Part shown: piece by piece, positions 1 through 10,207 of the stretch | Layout: the number at the start of each line of letters is the position of its first letter | Position numbering within the stretch: the first letter of the stretch is position 1 | Assembly (NCBI RefSeq): GCF_001623405.1 | Contig: NZ_LUHG01000065.1 | Span: forward strand, 99,127-163,126 | Direction: 5' to 3' | Origin: Hydrotalea flava | Lineage (GTDB): Bacteria; Bacteroidota; Bacteroidia; Chitinophagales; Chitinophagaceae | Length of the DNA stretch: 64,000 bases | Position numbers and translations under genes: made by a program | The notes under the pieces: model-generated | What the model saw: only the letters and a program-made list of their open reading frames with translations | The model's database searches: none | Told to the model about the DNA's origin: nothing

Positions 1-1268
1 TTATCGAAAAAAACAATTTTCATGTGCGCGTCTTCACGGGTTATAGATAGTACGGCTGCAGTTGCCTGTGCATGCTTTAACAGATTGTTGATACACTCCT
101 GTATAATCCGGTAAATATTTAATTGTGCATTAAAATCAAAATAATGTTCTAACGACAAATCAACATGCGTATCAATATGAATGGCGCTGGCCTCGGCCAT
201 CTGTTGCACAAGTGTTGTTAATCCGGCAAATAATCCGTTATCAATTAACGCCTTTGGCCTGATATTGCTCACAATGTCTTTACAATCACGAATAGATTTT
301 TCTAATAAATCCACAATATTTTCTGTAATCACATTATTTTCTTTTTCCATGCTTTTTTTCAGGAAAGAAAAATAGACTTTTAATGCAATTAAATTTTGTG
401 TTACCCCGTCGTGTATATCAGCGGCAAAACGTTCCCTTTCCTGTTCTTCTACCGAAACTATATTGGCATAGGCTTCTTCTAATGATCGTTTCAATAATGT
501 TTGTTCTGATACATCGTGGGCTACCATTAACACACAGGTCATGTTATTGTATTCAATACCGGAGGTAAGAATATTAACGAGTAAAATTTCACCCTGTTTT
601 TTCCGGTGATTATATACAACTGCAGCATCTAAATAATTTTGAATAGATGCATTTGCTGAATTAGCAGCAATCCATTTTGCAAATTCCTTTTCTAAAAAAA
701 TATCAGAAATATGCATTTTTAAAAAATGATTGCGGCTATATCCATAAGCTACTTCGGCTGCATTATTTACTTCTAGTATTTCCAGTGTTTGAGGGTGATA
801 TACCCACATGGGTTGCGGACTGAACTGAAACAGACTACTGTATTTTTTTTCAGATTCCTGTAAAAGGCATAATACTTTTTTACGTTCAATAGCATACACA
901 ATGCTTTTGTAAATAACATCGGCCTGTATATCATCTTTCAATAAATAATCGGCAATACCAAATGAAAGGGAAGCAATACTAAATTCAATATCGGCATACC
1001 CGGTTAATACAATTATCGGTATGTCTCCGGCAATGGCCATCATTTCTTTTACCAATGCTTCTCCACTTATATCGGGCAATGACAAATCGAGTAATACTAC
1101 CTGAAACGAATGTTGTTGCTGTAATAAGGCGGCGGCTTCTTTGTAAGTAATAGCTCTTGCAATAGTTACTTCGTCAAAGCGCTCCCGTAAGTATTCATCC
1201 AACAATAAATAATCACCGGAATTATCTTCTACCACCAATAATGTAACTGATTTTGTGTGCTTCTGCAT
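1..1268 (-). CDS. REC-PAS-HisKA_3 sensor kinase (partial, 3' end missing)
   Basis: Cytoplasmic two-component protein with an unusual order: receiver domain first, kinase last. I translated it from the sequence; the ATG is at 1268, 14 bases after the upstream response regulator's stop, and the frame is open to the window edge (about 422 residues visible). The N-terminal receiver has acidic residues E14/D15 and phospho-acceptor Asp61 in the run LLDLSLPDI. A PAS domain follows at about 155-270. A HisKA_3 (NarL/LuxR-associated) dimerization region then carries ERFAADIHDGVTQ with phospho-His286. The start of an HATPase_c domain is present, with the N-box region near NNLLKHAQ, but its G-boxes lie beyond the edge. 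There are no membrane segments. It is probably co-transcribed with the genes at 1283-1708 and 1888-6264. The partner regulator, expected to be LuxR type, is not visible. Confidence 0.88.
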   Translation of the reverse strand, partial: MQKHTKSVTLLVVEDNSGDYLLLDEYLRERFDEVTIARAITYKEAAALLQQQHSFQVVLLDLSLPDISGEALVKEMMAIAGDIPIIVLTGYADIEFSIASLSFGIADYLLKDDIQADVIYKSIVYAIERKKVLCLLQESEKKYSSLFQFSPQPMWVYHPQTLEILEVNNAAEVAYGYSRNHFLKMHISDIFLEKEFAKWIAANSANASIQNYLDAAVVYNHRKKQGEILLVNILTSGIEYNNMTCVLMVAHDVSEQTLLKRSLEEAYANIVSVEEQERERFAADIHDGVTQNLIALKVYFSFLKKSMEKENNVITENIVDLLEKSIRDCKDIVSNIRPKALIDNGLFAGLTTLVQQMAEASAIHIDTHVDLSLEHYFDFNAQLNIYRIIQECINNLLKHAQATAAVLSITREDAHMKIVFFD

Positions 1269-1282
1269 AGGTTTCTTCTTAT

Positions 1283-1708
1283 TTATTCCGGAAGCGTTAC
1301 AATATTCATCCAAAAATTTTCAATTTCACGTACTGCATTCATAAATTCCTGCACTTCAACGGGCTTAGTAATATAGCAATTTACATAGTTTTTATAGGCC
1401 AATTCCACATCTGTATCAGATGAAGAGGTAGTGAGCATAATAACCGGTATTTGTTTTAAGTAATCAGTATTTTTAATGAATTGCAATACCTGATGTCCGC
1501 TTTTTTTGGGCAGGTTGATATCCAGCAATATTAAATCGGGCAAATTATTATTGAACAAAGCCTCTTCGTGGGTTAAAAAATCAATCGCCGCTTTACCATC
1601 TCTGGCAACACTAATCTGATTGATTACTTTACCTGAACGCAAGGCCTCGGTGGTTAACAATACATCTCCTTCATTATCTTCTACCAACAACAAATGCAAA
1701 TTTTTCAT
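1283..1708 (-). CDS. Single-domain response regulator (Rcp1-like)
   Basis: A 141-residue stand-alone receiver domain with no output domain. Acidic pocket residues E10/D11, phospho-acceptor Asp63 in LILLDINLP, the switch Thr near 93-94 and Lys115 in the ITKPVE loop are all present, so it should be phosphorylatable. The opening VEDNEGDVLLTTEAL is typical of the Rcp1/CheY-like regulators that partner phytochrome-type kinases whose H-box reads HDLQEP, which is the H-box of both large kinases upstream. It lies 179 bases after the 1458-residue kinase and 14 bases before the REC-PAS kinase. I infer it shuttles phosphate among these proteins. The downstream target is not visible. Confidence 0.93.
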   Translation of the reverse strand: MKNLHLLLVEDNEGDVLLTTEALRSGKVINQISVARDGKAAIDFLTHEEALFNNNLPDLILLDINLPKKSGHQVLQFIKNTDYLKQIPVIMLTTSSSDTDVELAYKNYVNCYITKPVEVQEFMNAVREIENFWMNIVTLPE

Positions 1709-1887
1709 TGGATTGAATTTATGTAAGGTAAATATAAGGAATATATAACATCAGCATATATCATACTTTATATTTATTTTGTATTGTTAACCAGGATGAA
1801 TATAGTTTACCGGTTTTTTTATAAAGGATTCATTCTAACAATTCTATCATTGAATTTACTGATTAAGTGTAAGATACGAATGGGCAA

Positions 1888-4800
1888 TTAAAATATTGAA
1901 TCAGATAAACTTTCCGCTTCCGGCAGCCAGCAATAAAAAGTACTGCCGATACCGGGGGTAGATGTGGCCCATATTTTTCCTCCTAAATGTTCTACTATTT
2001 TTTTTACAATGGCCAACCCAATTCCTGTGCCACTATAGTTTTCTTTGGTATGCAGCCGTTGAAAAATAACAAATATTTGTTCCAGATATTCCTGCTCAAT
2101 GCCAATGCCATTATCGGCAACTGCAAACAACCAGCCTTTGTTTTCTTTTGTTGCAGTAATATTGATGACAGGTATTCCATCTTTTTTCCGATATTTCAAT
2201 GCATTGTTGAGCAGATTATTAAACACCTGCAACAAACTACTGCGATAATTGAATAATACCGGCAACTCATGTATCTGCACAATTGCACCACTTTCTTCAA
2301 TTTGTGCTTTTTGCATGGTACACACTTCTTCCATCAGCGCATCCATATCAATTTGCTCTTTTTTGGTTCTGGTTTTTCCCACTCTTGATAATTCCAGCAC
2401 ATCCAATACTAATTGCCGCATTCTTTTGGCGCCATCTACTGCAAAGCCAATGTATTGTTTTGCCTGATCATCTAACTGGTCTTTATATTTTTGTTCCAAC
2501 AAACTTAAAAAACTGGTAACCATACGTAACGGCTCCTGTAAATCGTGTGAAGCTATATAGGCAAACTGCTCCAGTTCACGGTTACTAATGGCCAATTCCT
2601 GCACATGCTGCTGCAATAATTGTTCTGCCGTTTTTTTGTCATGAATATCCTGAATACTGCCAAAAATTTTAACGCATTTTCCCATAGCCCATTCTGAACG
2701 GCCAATACAACGTACCCACTTCGACTGATTTGCATAAGTAGTAATCAAAAATTCTTCATCAAAATCTGTTCCATGTTGTATTAATTGTTGTATAATTTCT
2801 TCTAATTTTATGCGACTATCTCCTTTAAAAAATTCAATACATTTTGAAGCAGAAGGTATATAATCATCCGGCACTTCAAATATTTCGCGGGTAATTACCG
2901 ACCAAAACATGCTATCGTTAATATCATCTACCAAGTCTAACTCCCAGCTACCAATTTTTGCCATACGAGCGGTGCGCTTTGCGAGCTCTTGCAGGTTGTG
3001 TTTTTCGGTAATATCCATAACAATAGAATCCCATACAATAGAGCCATCGGTTGGTTTATGCGGGTTACCAAAACCTTCATGATAACGCAGGCTTCCATCC
3101 GATAACACATACTTCCAAGTGGCATGCCAGGGTGTTAAATGTGTAGCCGATTGTATAATAGATTGTTTTACTGCCTCAATATCTCCGCCGGCTATAATGC
3201 CTTTCCAAATGGTTTGGATATCTGTCATACACTCCTCAGGTGCAACACGCCAGATACGATGTGCACCCTCACTTACATATAACAACTGATCTGTTCCATC
3301 GGGTTTTAAATGATATTGAAAAATAACACCGGGTACATTATCAGAAATATTTTTAAGGCGCAATTCAATCATTTTTCTGTCATGAATATCTTGTATACTG
3401 CCATACATACGGATACATTGGCCATTGTACATTTCTGCCTGTCCAATAACACGCACCCAACGCTCATTTCCTTTGACTGTTATAATGGGTGCTTGTATAT
3501 CAAATGGTACACCGTTAGCCATTGTTTCACTGATTTTTTCTCTGACAACAGCTTGATACGCTGCACGATAAAAACCAATGGCTGTTTCCAGCTCGGGCTG
3601 ATAATCGGGCGGTACTTCATGAATGGCTTTGGTTATTTCAGACCATTGCAGTTTGTGATGTATGGGATCCAACTCCCATGCTCCCACTTTAGATAATTGT
3701 GTTGCCAACTGCAATAATTCTTCCAGATGCCGCATTTCGGTAATATCGCGGCCATACGCAAACACCAGACCATCCTCTCCAAAGGGTTGTGATGAGTTCC
3801 AAGAAATCCAACGATAGTTTCCCGATTTGGTTCGGAAGCGGTTGATGAAATTATTAGATTTTTGATTACCCAGAATGGTTTCTGAAAAGTCCTGTTGGGT
3901 TGCTTTCAAATCATCTGGGTGTACAAATTCTGAAAATGGCTGAGTAGTTAGTTCTTCTTCAGTATAACCCAATAAAGCACAAAATGCCGGATTTACTTTT
4001 GCAAAACGCCCATTGGGTGCAGCAATGGCCAAAATATCGGTAGCAGTTTCAAAAAACAAAGCCAATTGTGCTTCCTGCTGCCTGCGAACAATTTCTGCAC
4101 CCAGAAAATCACTCAACGGACGGTATAGTTGAATCTTGACATCATCTTTCCGGATGGAGGTATTGCTTGTAAACAAGAGTACGCCCACCACCTGGTCAAA
4201 ATCAAATAAAGGCAGTGCCAGGGCAGCTTTCAGTCCGGCTTGTTTGGCTGCTTCCCACCGCACAAATGCATCGTTTTCATCCGTATTTTCCAGCACTTGC
4301 CATTGTCTTGTTTGCCAAACCTTACCCGGAATTCCTTCGCTCAATTTAAATTGGTTAGTAGCACTGTAATATGTATATAACAAAGCTGCTTTTTCATCTG
4401 CCGAATAAGTGGCTGCCAATTGCAAAAACTCCCGGTTATAATTGAGCAACCAAATTTCTGCAGTCTTAAAACTGCCAAACTCTGCCAGGTATTGCAATAC
4501 CTGGTGCATTTGCTCCTGCAAGCTTAAGTGCATTTTAAAGCACTGTGCCACCTGCTGTTGCACCTGTTGTTGTAAAGCGGTTATCTTAGAATCAGAGATA
4601 TCGCGTAACACGCCAATCATTCTAACGGGATGGCCTTGCTGATTACGGATCAGATAGCCATTTTCTTCTACAAAAGCAAAAGAACCATCAGCCCGCCTGA
4701 AGCGAAATTCTTTTTGCCAGCGTTCCTGCGCGGTATCTTTCAAAAAACTTTCCCAACCGGCTTGATGCATTTCAGCATCATAAGGATGCATGAGTATGGC

Positions 4801-6264
4801 CCAGTCAATCAGCCGGAAAGGTTGCTCTTTTTTTGCATGTCCAAAAATCCTGTAAAAACTATCGCCCCAATAAAACACATCATTTTGAACATCCCAATCG
4901 TACATAGCATCATTGGTGGCTTTATTCATTAACTCATAACGTTCATTCGTTTTTTGAATATGTTCCAAATATTCAAACTTTACCAGCAATACACTGATTA
5001 GGCGTTGTGCCCTGCTAATGGCTTGTGCTTCAATATTCGTTACTCCCTTATTACTATCAAAATATACCAATAAGTTTGCAATAGGTTTCCCTTTGGCATT
5101 TAATACCGGCTGCGCCCAACAAGAGCCCAAACCGAATTGCTGCGCCAAACCGGTAAAATTTGCCCAGCGCGCCTCTGTAAGCTGGTGGGTAGCAGTGGTT
5201 TTGTTTTGAGCAGTAGCGGCATTTGTGTGTACGCCCGATTCATCGCCAATGGCCATGCCATTGATGGTGGCAATATAGGCTTCCGGCAAAGAAGGCGAAG
5301 CCATATTGAATAGCTTGCCATCTAATACCCTTAATACAGATGTTTTGAGGTTAGGAAAAACAGATTCCAACTGCAACAAAAACTTTGAAAGCAAATCCGG
5401 CACCGTTATATCTTCCCGAAAACTGAGCGTCATTGCTTCTTTTTCAATTCTATCCAATTCACGGTAATAATGCTCCACTGTCATATCCTGAATAGCGCCT
5501 ACTACTCTCATGACCACACCGGCTTCATTTCTTTTAATGATCGCCCTGCCGCGAACAAAGGCATATTCTCCATTTGCTTTTTTAAAACGAAATTCTTTGA
5601 TCCAGTTGGTTTCGTTGGTATGAAATACTTTATGACTGAAATCGCTTAAAACACTTTCCCGGTCATCAGGATGAAACAAGGAATTGATGTATGCACTGTT
5701 TTTAGTTACATCATAAACAGGTACACCAAAATTTCGGGTAAACCCTTCACCCATATACAGCTCATCGGTAAGTGGATTATAATCCCAAATACTTTCATAA
5801 CCGGCCTGCATCACCATTTCAAGGCGTTGATTCGTTTCCTTTAATACATTTTCTGCCAATACCCTTTCTGTTATATCCTGAAAAACGCCTACCATTTTAA
5901 TAGGTTGTTTGGCTTCATTCCATAATATTTTCCCAATTGAACGGATGTGTTTCACCACACCGTTTTTGGTAACAAATCTTTTTTCGATGCTGTATGGTTT
6001 TCCTGTTTTAATGGCTTCCTGCATGGCTTGCAAGGCATCATTGCGATCGTCGGGATGTATCACTTCCAACCCCTTTTTAAAAGTTACCTCAAATGCCTGC
6101 GGTTCATATTCCAATATTTTAAAAACACCATCACTCCAATACAATGCAACCGTATCCAGATTGAGCTCCCAGCTTCCGGTTTTGGCCAGTTCTTCCATTT
6201 GCTGCAGCAACAGTTTTTCGCGGGAAGCAATATCTGTTAACATTGAGTGGCTTTTTTTATTCAT
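1888..6264 (-). CDS. Giant soluble PAS/GAF sensor histidine kinase
   Basis: A 1458-residue cytoplasmic kinase without signal peptide or membrane segments. Rough order of domains: PAS 27-135, PAS 151-262, GAF-like 270-430, PAS 446-560, GAF 570-725, PAS 738-850, PAS 858-965, PAS 971-1090, PAS 1103-1210, HisKA about 1230-1295, HATPase_c about 1340-1455. The phospho-acceptor is His1240 in ASHDLQEPLR, the phytochrome-type HisKA variant. The ATPase domain shows NNALKYR (N box), DNGIGI (G1) and GTGIGLAIVKK (G2), so it looks active. Several PAS domains end in PAC-type repeats of the form GSIQDI or GVFQDI. The PAS domains at 858 and 1103 belong to one subtype that recurs in the neighbouring kinase. 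Ligands cannot be read from sequence; soluble PAS/GAF arrays usually sense redox state, small molecules or light. Confidence 0.93.
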   Translation of the reverse strand: MNKKSHSMLTDIASREKLLLQQMEELAKTGSWELNLDTVALYWSDGVFKILEYEPQAFEVTFKKGLEVIHPDDRNDALQAMQEAIKTGKPYSIEKRFVTKNGVVKHIRSIGKILWNEAKQPIKMVGVFQDITERVLAENVLKETNQRLEMVMQAGYESIWDYNPLTDELYMGEGFTRNFGVPVYDVTKNSAYINSLFHPDDRESVLSDFSHKVFHTNETNWIKEFRFKKANGEYAFVRGRAIIKRNEAGVVMRVVGAIQDMTVEHYYRELDRIEKEAMTLSFREDITVPDLLSKFLLQLESVFPNLKTSVLRVLDGKLFNMASPSLPEAYIATINGMAIGDESGVHTNAATAQNKTTATHQLTEARWANFTGLAQQFGLGSCWAQPVLNAKGKPIANLLVYFDSNKGVTNIEAQAISRAQRLISVLLVKFEYLEHIQKTNERYELMNKATNDAMYDWDVQNDVFYWGDSFYRIFGHAKKEQPFRLIDWAILMHPYDAEMHQAGWESFLKDTAQERWQKEFRFRRADGSFAFVEENGYLIRNQQGHPVRMIGVLRDISDSKITALQQQVQQQVAQCFKMHLSLQEQMHQVLQYLAEFGSFKTAEIWLLNYNREFLQLAATYSADEKAALLYTYYSATNQFKLSEGIPGKVWQTRQWQVLENTDENDAFVRWEAAKQAGLKAALALPLFDFDQVVGVLLFTSNTSIRKDDVKIQLYRPLSDFLGAEIVRRQQEAQLALFFETATDILAIAAPNGRFAKVNPAFCALLGYTEEELTTQPFSEFVHPDDLKATQQDFSETILGNQKSNNFINRFRTKSGNYRWISWNSSQPFGEDGLVFAYGRDITEMRHLEELLQLATQLSKVGAWELDPIHHKLQWSEITKAIHEVPPDYQPELETAIGFYRAAYQAVVREKISETMANGVPFDIQAPIITVKGNERWVRVIGQAEMYNGQCIRMYGSIQDIHDRKMIELRLKNISDNVPGVIFQYHLKPDGTDQLLYVSEGAHRIWRVAPEECMTDIQTIWKGIIAGGDIEAVKQSIIQSATHLTPWHATWKYVLSDGSLRYHEGFGNPHKPTDGSIVWDSIVMDITEKHNLQELAKRTARMAKIGSWELDLVDDINDSMFWSVITREIFEVPDDYIPSASKCIEFFKGDSRIKLEEIIQQLIQHGTDFDEEFLITTYANQSKWVRCIGRSEWAMGKCVKIFGSIQDIHDKKTAEQLLQQHVQELAISNRELEQFAYIASHDLQEPLRMVTSFLSLLEQKYKDQLDDQAKQYIGFAVDGAKRMRQLVLDVLELSRVGKTRTKKEQIDMDALMEEVCTMQKAQIEESGAIVQIHELPVLFNYRSSLLQVFNNLLNNALKYRKKDGIPVINITATKENKGWLFAVADNGIGIEQEYLEQIFVIFQRLHTKENYSGTGIGLAIVKKIVEHLGGKIWATSTPGIGSTFYCWLPEAESLSDSIF

Positions 6265-6386
6265 GGTATGGGATCATGATGGATGTAAATGTCAATTTTT
6301 TTAACGGCTGACGAGCCTACGATTTTCTATCCGTTACAAGTTAAACAATTCAACAATAGTTTTAAAATACCCTATCGATTTCTTTT

Positions 6387-9362
6387 TTAAATGGCCGATT
6401 TAGGAATGGTGAAATAAAATATACTGCCTTTACCGGGTTCAGATTCCACCCAAATTTCTCCACCTAAATTTTCAATTATTTTTTTGGCAATGGCCAATCC
6501 CATGCCACTGCCGCCATATTCATCGCGGGTATGTAAGCGTTGAAATATGATGAATATCTGTTCAAAATAATCAGCGTCAATTCCTATACCGTTATCTTGC
6601 ACACTGAACTGCCAGAAATGACCGGCATCTGTCGCTTGAATATAGATGTCAGGTGACGCCCCTTCTTTACTATATTTTAATGCATTTTGGATCAGGTTTA
6701 AAAATACCTGCCGTACCGGCGCTTTGGGCTGAACCAGTACAGGTAAATTTTTTGCATGAATCACTGCCTGTTTCTGCTTTATTTGCTGACGGTATAAAAT
6801 TTCGATTTCATCAATCAGCGCCTTTACCGGAATGGTTTCTGCCTTTTCTTCCATACGCCCAACTCTGGAGTATTCCAATAAATCTAAAATAATTTGCCGC
6901 ATACGCTTTGCGCCGTCGACCGCAAAATGAATGTATATTTTAGCCTGCTCATCTAATTGTTTGGCATATTTTTTTTCTAACTGAGTCAGAAAGCTTGCCA
7001 CCATCCGTAGCGGCTCCTGCAAATCGTGTGAAACGATATAAGCAAATTGCTCCAATTCAGCATTTGAAGTAGCCAATGCTGTAGCATGTTTTTTTAAATC
7101 TTCATTCATCAATTCTAACTGTAATCCTGCTTTTTTAACATCAGTGATATCTTTGGCATAACAAGCCACGCCAATAATTTCGGCACTGGCTGTTAATATA
7201 GGTGTTAAGGTTATTAAATTATAAATAATTTTACCGGTGATGGGGTGTGTTACTGATTCTTCAAAGCTAAAGGCTTCTCCAGATAATGCACGGTGGTAAA
7301 GCATTTCCCATTTCTGGTTCATAGCATTAGTAAAAGAGGGGCGAATAATATCATCCCCTTCTTTTGGTGCCACTCCGTCTATTGCTTCAATGAACTGTTT
7401 ATAGGTTTTATTTGCAGTAATTAACTTCATGTTAATATCAATCGACCAAATAAATTCGTTGGAGGCATTAATGAGTGCATCTAAGTTTTGCTGTATGCGT
7501 TTAATTTCATTGGTATGTTCTTTTTCGCGGGTTACATCGCGAGAGGCACCAATAATACGTATGGCTTTCCCATCTTTATTTCTAATAATATAACCACGGT
7601 CGTACACAATGGCATATTGCCCGTTGGGTTTTTTAAACTGGTATTCATCTTCCCAATAATTTTCATGAGGATTATTCAATAAAACAGTGCGATGGGTAGT
7701 AATGCGCTGCCAGTCATCCGGATGCACATGTTCCGCCCAAAATGCATCTACGTGTTCGGGGGGTATGAGTGGGTGTCCAATTAACTGTTCTAATTTTTTA
7801 CCCGGCCTTACTACCACATTCTTTTGTAAATCCCAATCCCAAATGCAATCATTGGTAGCTTTGGCAATTAAATCGTATCGTTCATTGCTCAATGCAATAG
7901 CTTCCTGTGCTATTTTTTGTGTGGTAATATCTCTAAAGTAAACAGAAAGTCCGTTGGGCGTAGGGTATACACTAATATCAAACCATTGCTCCAAGCCGTG
8001 ATGATAGTCTTCAAAATGCACCACTTGCTGAGTCTCCAATGCTTTATGATAATTTTGCCAGGAAAGCGACTGTTTAAAATCAGCAAATACCTCCCATAAA
8101 TTTTTACCCAGTATTTGGGTTTTAGTCACTTTTAGCAATTGTTCAGCCATATAATTCCAGTAACTCACTTCCCATTGGGCATTCACGGCAAAGAATCCAT
8201 CACCAATACTTTCTAATATTGTGTTGCGTTCTTCATACAATTTCAGTAATTCAATTTCTGTTCGCTTTCGTTTATCAATATCCTGAAAACTACCATATAC
8301 CCGAATACATTGGCCATTTTGAAATTCAGCCCGGCCAATGGTTCTTACCCATTTCGGATTGCCTTTATGCGTTATTATTTCCAATTCCTCATCCCACGGG
8401 GTACCCTTTTCAATGCAATTGTAAACACATTGTGCAATGATAGATTGGTTTTTATCGCCATAAAAAAAGCTAATTCCGGTTTGTAAATCGGGCTCAAAAT
8501 CGGGTGGCACTTCTCGGATTTTTTTAGTAATAGGAGACCAGTACATTTTATTTTTTACGACATCAATTTCAAAACTTCCTATTTGTGCCAGTTCATTCGA
8601 CTCATCTAACAGTGTTTGTAGTTTTTTTTGTTCGGTAATATCTCGTTCAATGGAAATCCAATGGGTATACCAGCCTTGTTCATTGGTAATGGGTTTTATT
8701 TGCATATTGCACCAAAAAGATTCCCCGTTTTTTTTATAGTTTAATACGGTTATTTCACAAGGTTGCCAGGCTTTTAGTGCCTTTTTTAATTTTTCTAGTT
8801 CAGCTTTATTGGTGTCAGTACCTTGCAAAATACGGGGTGTTTTACCTATTACTTCTTCAGCTGTAAAGCCTGTCATTTCAGTAAATGCGGCATTTACATA
8901 CAAAATTTTGGGTCCGGGTAATTCTATTGGCTCAGCTTCAGTTATAATGACTGCATCGTTGGTATGTACTACAACCGATTCTAATAATTTTAAGCGTTCC
9001 TTTTCTTTTCCCTGTTCTGTTATACCCTGAAAAACACCTGTTAATTCAATGGGTTGTCCTGCTTCGTTATACAATAATTTTCCTGCCGACAGCACTAGAA
9101 TAATTTGATTGTTTTTATGGATAAACCGCTTTTGAATAGCATATGGCTGACCGGTTGTAATGGTAAACTGTATTTGATCTATTGTAGACTGCCTGTCGTC
9201 AGGATGCAATAACGATATAATGGAATCAAAATTCAATTCGAATTCACCCGGTGCATAGCCTAAAATACGGTATACACCATCTGACCAAACAATTGCCTGA
9301 GTAGCCAAATTGTATTGCCAGGTGCCAAAATGTAATAACTGTTCAGCCTCGTTTGAAAACAT
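6387..9362 (-). CDS. Soluble multi-PAS sensor histidine kinase
   Basis: A 991-residue cytoplasmic kinase, likely a paralogue of the one downstream, which begins 122 bases after this stop. Six PAS domains start near residues 13, 129, 257, 376, 494 and 627, followed by HisKA (phospho-His779 in VSHDLQEPLR) and HATPase_c with NALKYS, DNGIGI and GSGMGLAIAKK motifs near 875-990. The second PAS (129-250) is LOV-like in outline, with GKTPRILQGTDTN where photoactive LOV domains have a Cys-containing GxNCRFLQ. The flavin-binding Cys is absent, so blue-light sensing through that residue is unlikely. The third PAS is the subtype shared with the 1458-residue kinase. No transmembrane region is present. Likely partners are the small receiver at 1283-1708 or regulators elsewhere. 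Confidence 0.92.
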   Translation of the reverse strand: MFSNEAEQLLHFGTWQYNLATQAIVWSDGVYRILGYAPGEFELNFDSIISLLHPDDRQSTIDQIQFTITTGQPYAIQKRFIHKNNQIILVLSAGKLLYNEAGQPIELTGVFQGITEQGKEKERLKLLESVVVHTNDAVIITEAEPIELPGPKILYVNAAFTEMTGFTAEEVIGKTPRILQGTDTNKAELEKLKKALKAWQPCEITVLNYKKNGESFWCNMQIKPITNEQGWYTHWISIERDITEQKKLQTLLDESNELAQIGSFEIDVVKNKMYWSPITKKIREVPPDFEPDLQTGISFFYGDKNQSIIAQCVYNCIEKGTPWDEELEIITHKGNPKWVRTIGRAEFQNGQCIRVYGSFQDIDKRKRTEIELLKLYEERNTILESIGDGFFAVNAQWEVSYWNYMAEQLLKVTKTQILGKNLWEVFADFKQSLSWQNYHKALETQQVVHFEDYHHGLEQWFDISVYPTPNGLSVYFRDITTQKIAQEAIALSNERYDLIAKATNDCIWDWDLQKNVVVRPGKKLEQLIGHPLIPPEHVDAFWAEHVHPDDWQRITTHRTVLLNNPHENYWEDEYQFKKPNGQYAIVYDRGYIIRNKDGKAIRIIGASRDVTREKEHTNEIKRIQQNLDALINASNEFIWSIDINMKLITANKTYKQFIEAIDGVAPKEGDDIIRPSFTNAMNQKWEMLYHRALSGEAFSFEESVTHPITGKIIYNLITLTPILTASAEIIGVACYAKDITDVKKAGLQLELMNEDLKKHATALATSNAELEQFAYIVSHDLQEPLRMVASFLTQLEKKYAKQLDEQAKIYIHFAVDGAKRMRQIILDLLEYSRVGRMEEKAETIPVKALIDEIEILYRQQIKQKQAVIHAKNLPVLVQPKAPVRQVFLNLIQNALKYSKEGASPDIYIQATDAGHFWQFSVQDNGIGIDADYFEQIFIIFQRLHTRDEYGGSGMGLAIAKKIIENLGGEIWVESEPGKGSIFYFTIPKSAI

Positions 9363-10207
9363 TGTTTACTTGCGCTTTTGTGAATAAAAATAATTGGGAC
9401 ATGTACCTCAGTATCCGCAATAAATATCGGCAACAACTACTCTATATTGATTGAAATACTTAAACCCATTACTATTTAGGCTATTGTAACTTTTATGTAT
9501 AAAGATCATAGTGAAAATAAATGTTACCAAAAATAGCCAATACTACCTCTTTTTCCCTGCAGCAATAAAATATCCTACATGTATAATAGTTTCTCCCTTT
9601 GAAAGAACTGTTTTGCATTTTAAAATACCAAAACTGCCCAATAATCAGGGAAGCAAAGAAAAATTGTTGGAATGGGAGGTGCGTGCCTGCAACATTGTTT
9701 GGGTATTTATCATAATTGTATTGGATTCAACTGTAATAGGAATAGGAAAGTATCCGCTTAATAAAAATAGGTATTGGCGCTTAAAAAAAGAAATAACAGT
9801 TTTTGGTAAGGTAAAATAGATATCCCAATCTAAAATAAGGAGGTGAAAAGCCATAGATAAGCCACTGATAAGCCCCACTATATTAGTATGAATAACATCC
9901 GAATCATTAGCGGTTGTAATACTATTTTACGCTAATTACCGCTATTTAAAGCCCATTATTTAGGATATAATGATAGCTGATTGCATTTTACGTGGTTTAA
10001 AAGGGTGTATTTTTTACTATCATCCGTATCATCCCATTGTTTTTGATTAGCCGATAAAATTTATCGTCCCAAAAACAATAGTTGATGTAACTTGAAGTTT
10101 GAATGTATTGATTCCCCCTTGAACAAGGGCGTATGTTATTATGATGTGTTTTAACGAAAAGCGCATACAGGTATACATACTCATTTATTGTTTGAATATT
10201 GAAATAT
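9363..10207. other. Non-coding gap with no recognisable feature
   Basis: About 845 AT-rich bases between the divergent multi-PAS kinase and the DUF202 gene. It must contain both promoters, but I found no clean Bacteroidota promoter (TTTG, about 19 bases, TAnnTTTG). Short reading frames exist (for example 9511-9819 from a GTG) but have odd composition and no family resemblance. I see no RNA gene, insertion sequence remnant or strong hairpin. Confidence 0.5.

Noticed and set aside
8600..8990. Blue-light LOV sensor in the 991-residue kinase
   Set aside because: The essential Cys is missing, so I list it as LOV-like only.
9511..9819. 102-codon frame from a GTG in the gap before the DUF202 gene
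   Set aside because: It overlaps a reverse frame (9645-9878), has no motif, signal or neighbour support, and the gap reads as AT-rich non-coding DNA.
9363..10207. Canonical Bacteroidota promoter (TTTG-N19-TAnnTTTG)
   Set aside because: Fragments of each element occur but none at correct spacing.
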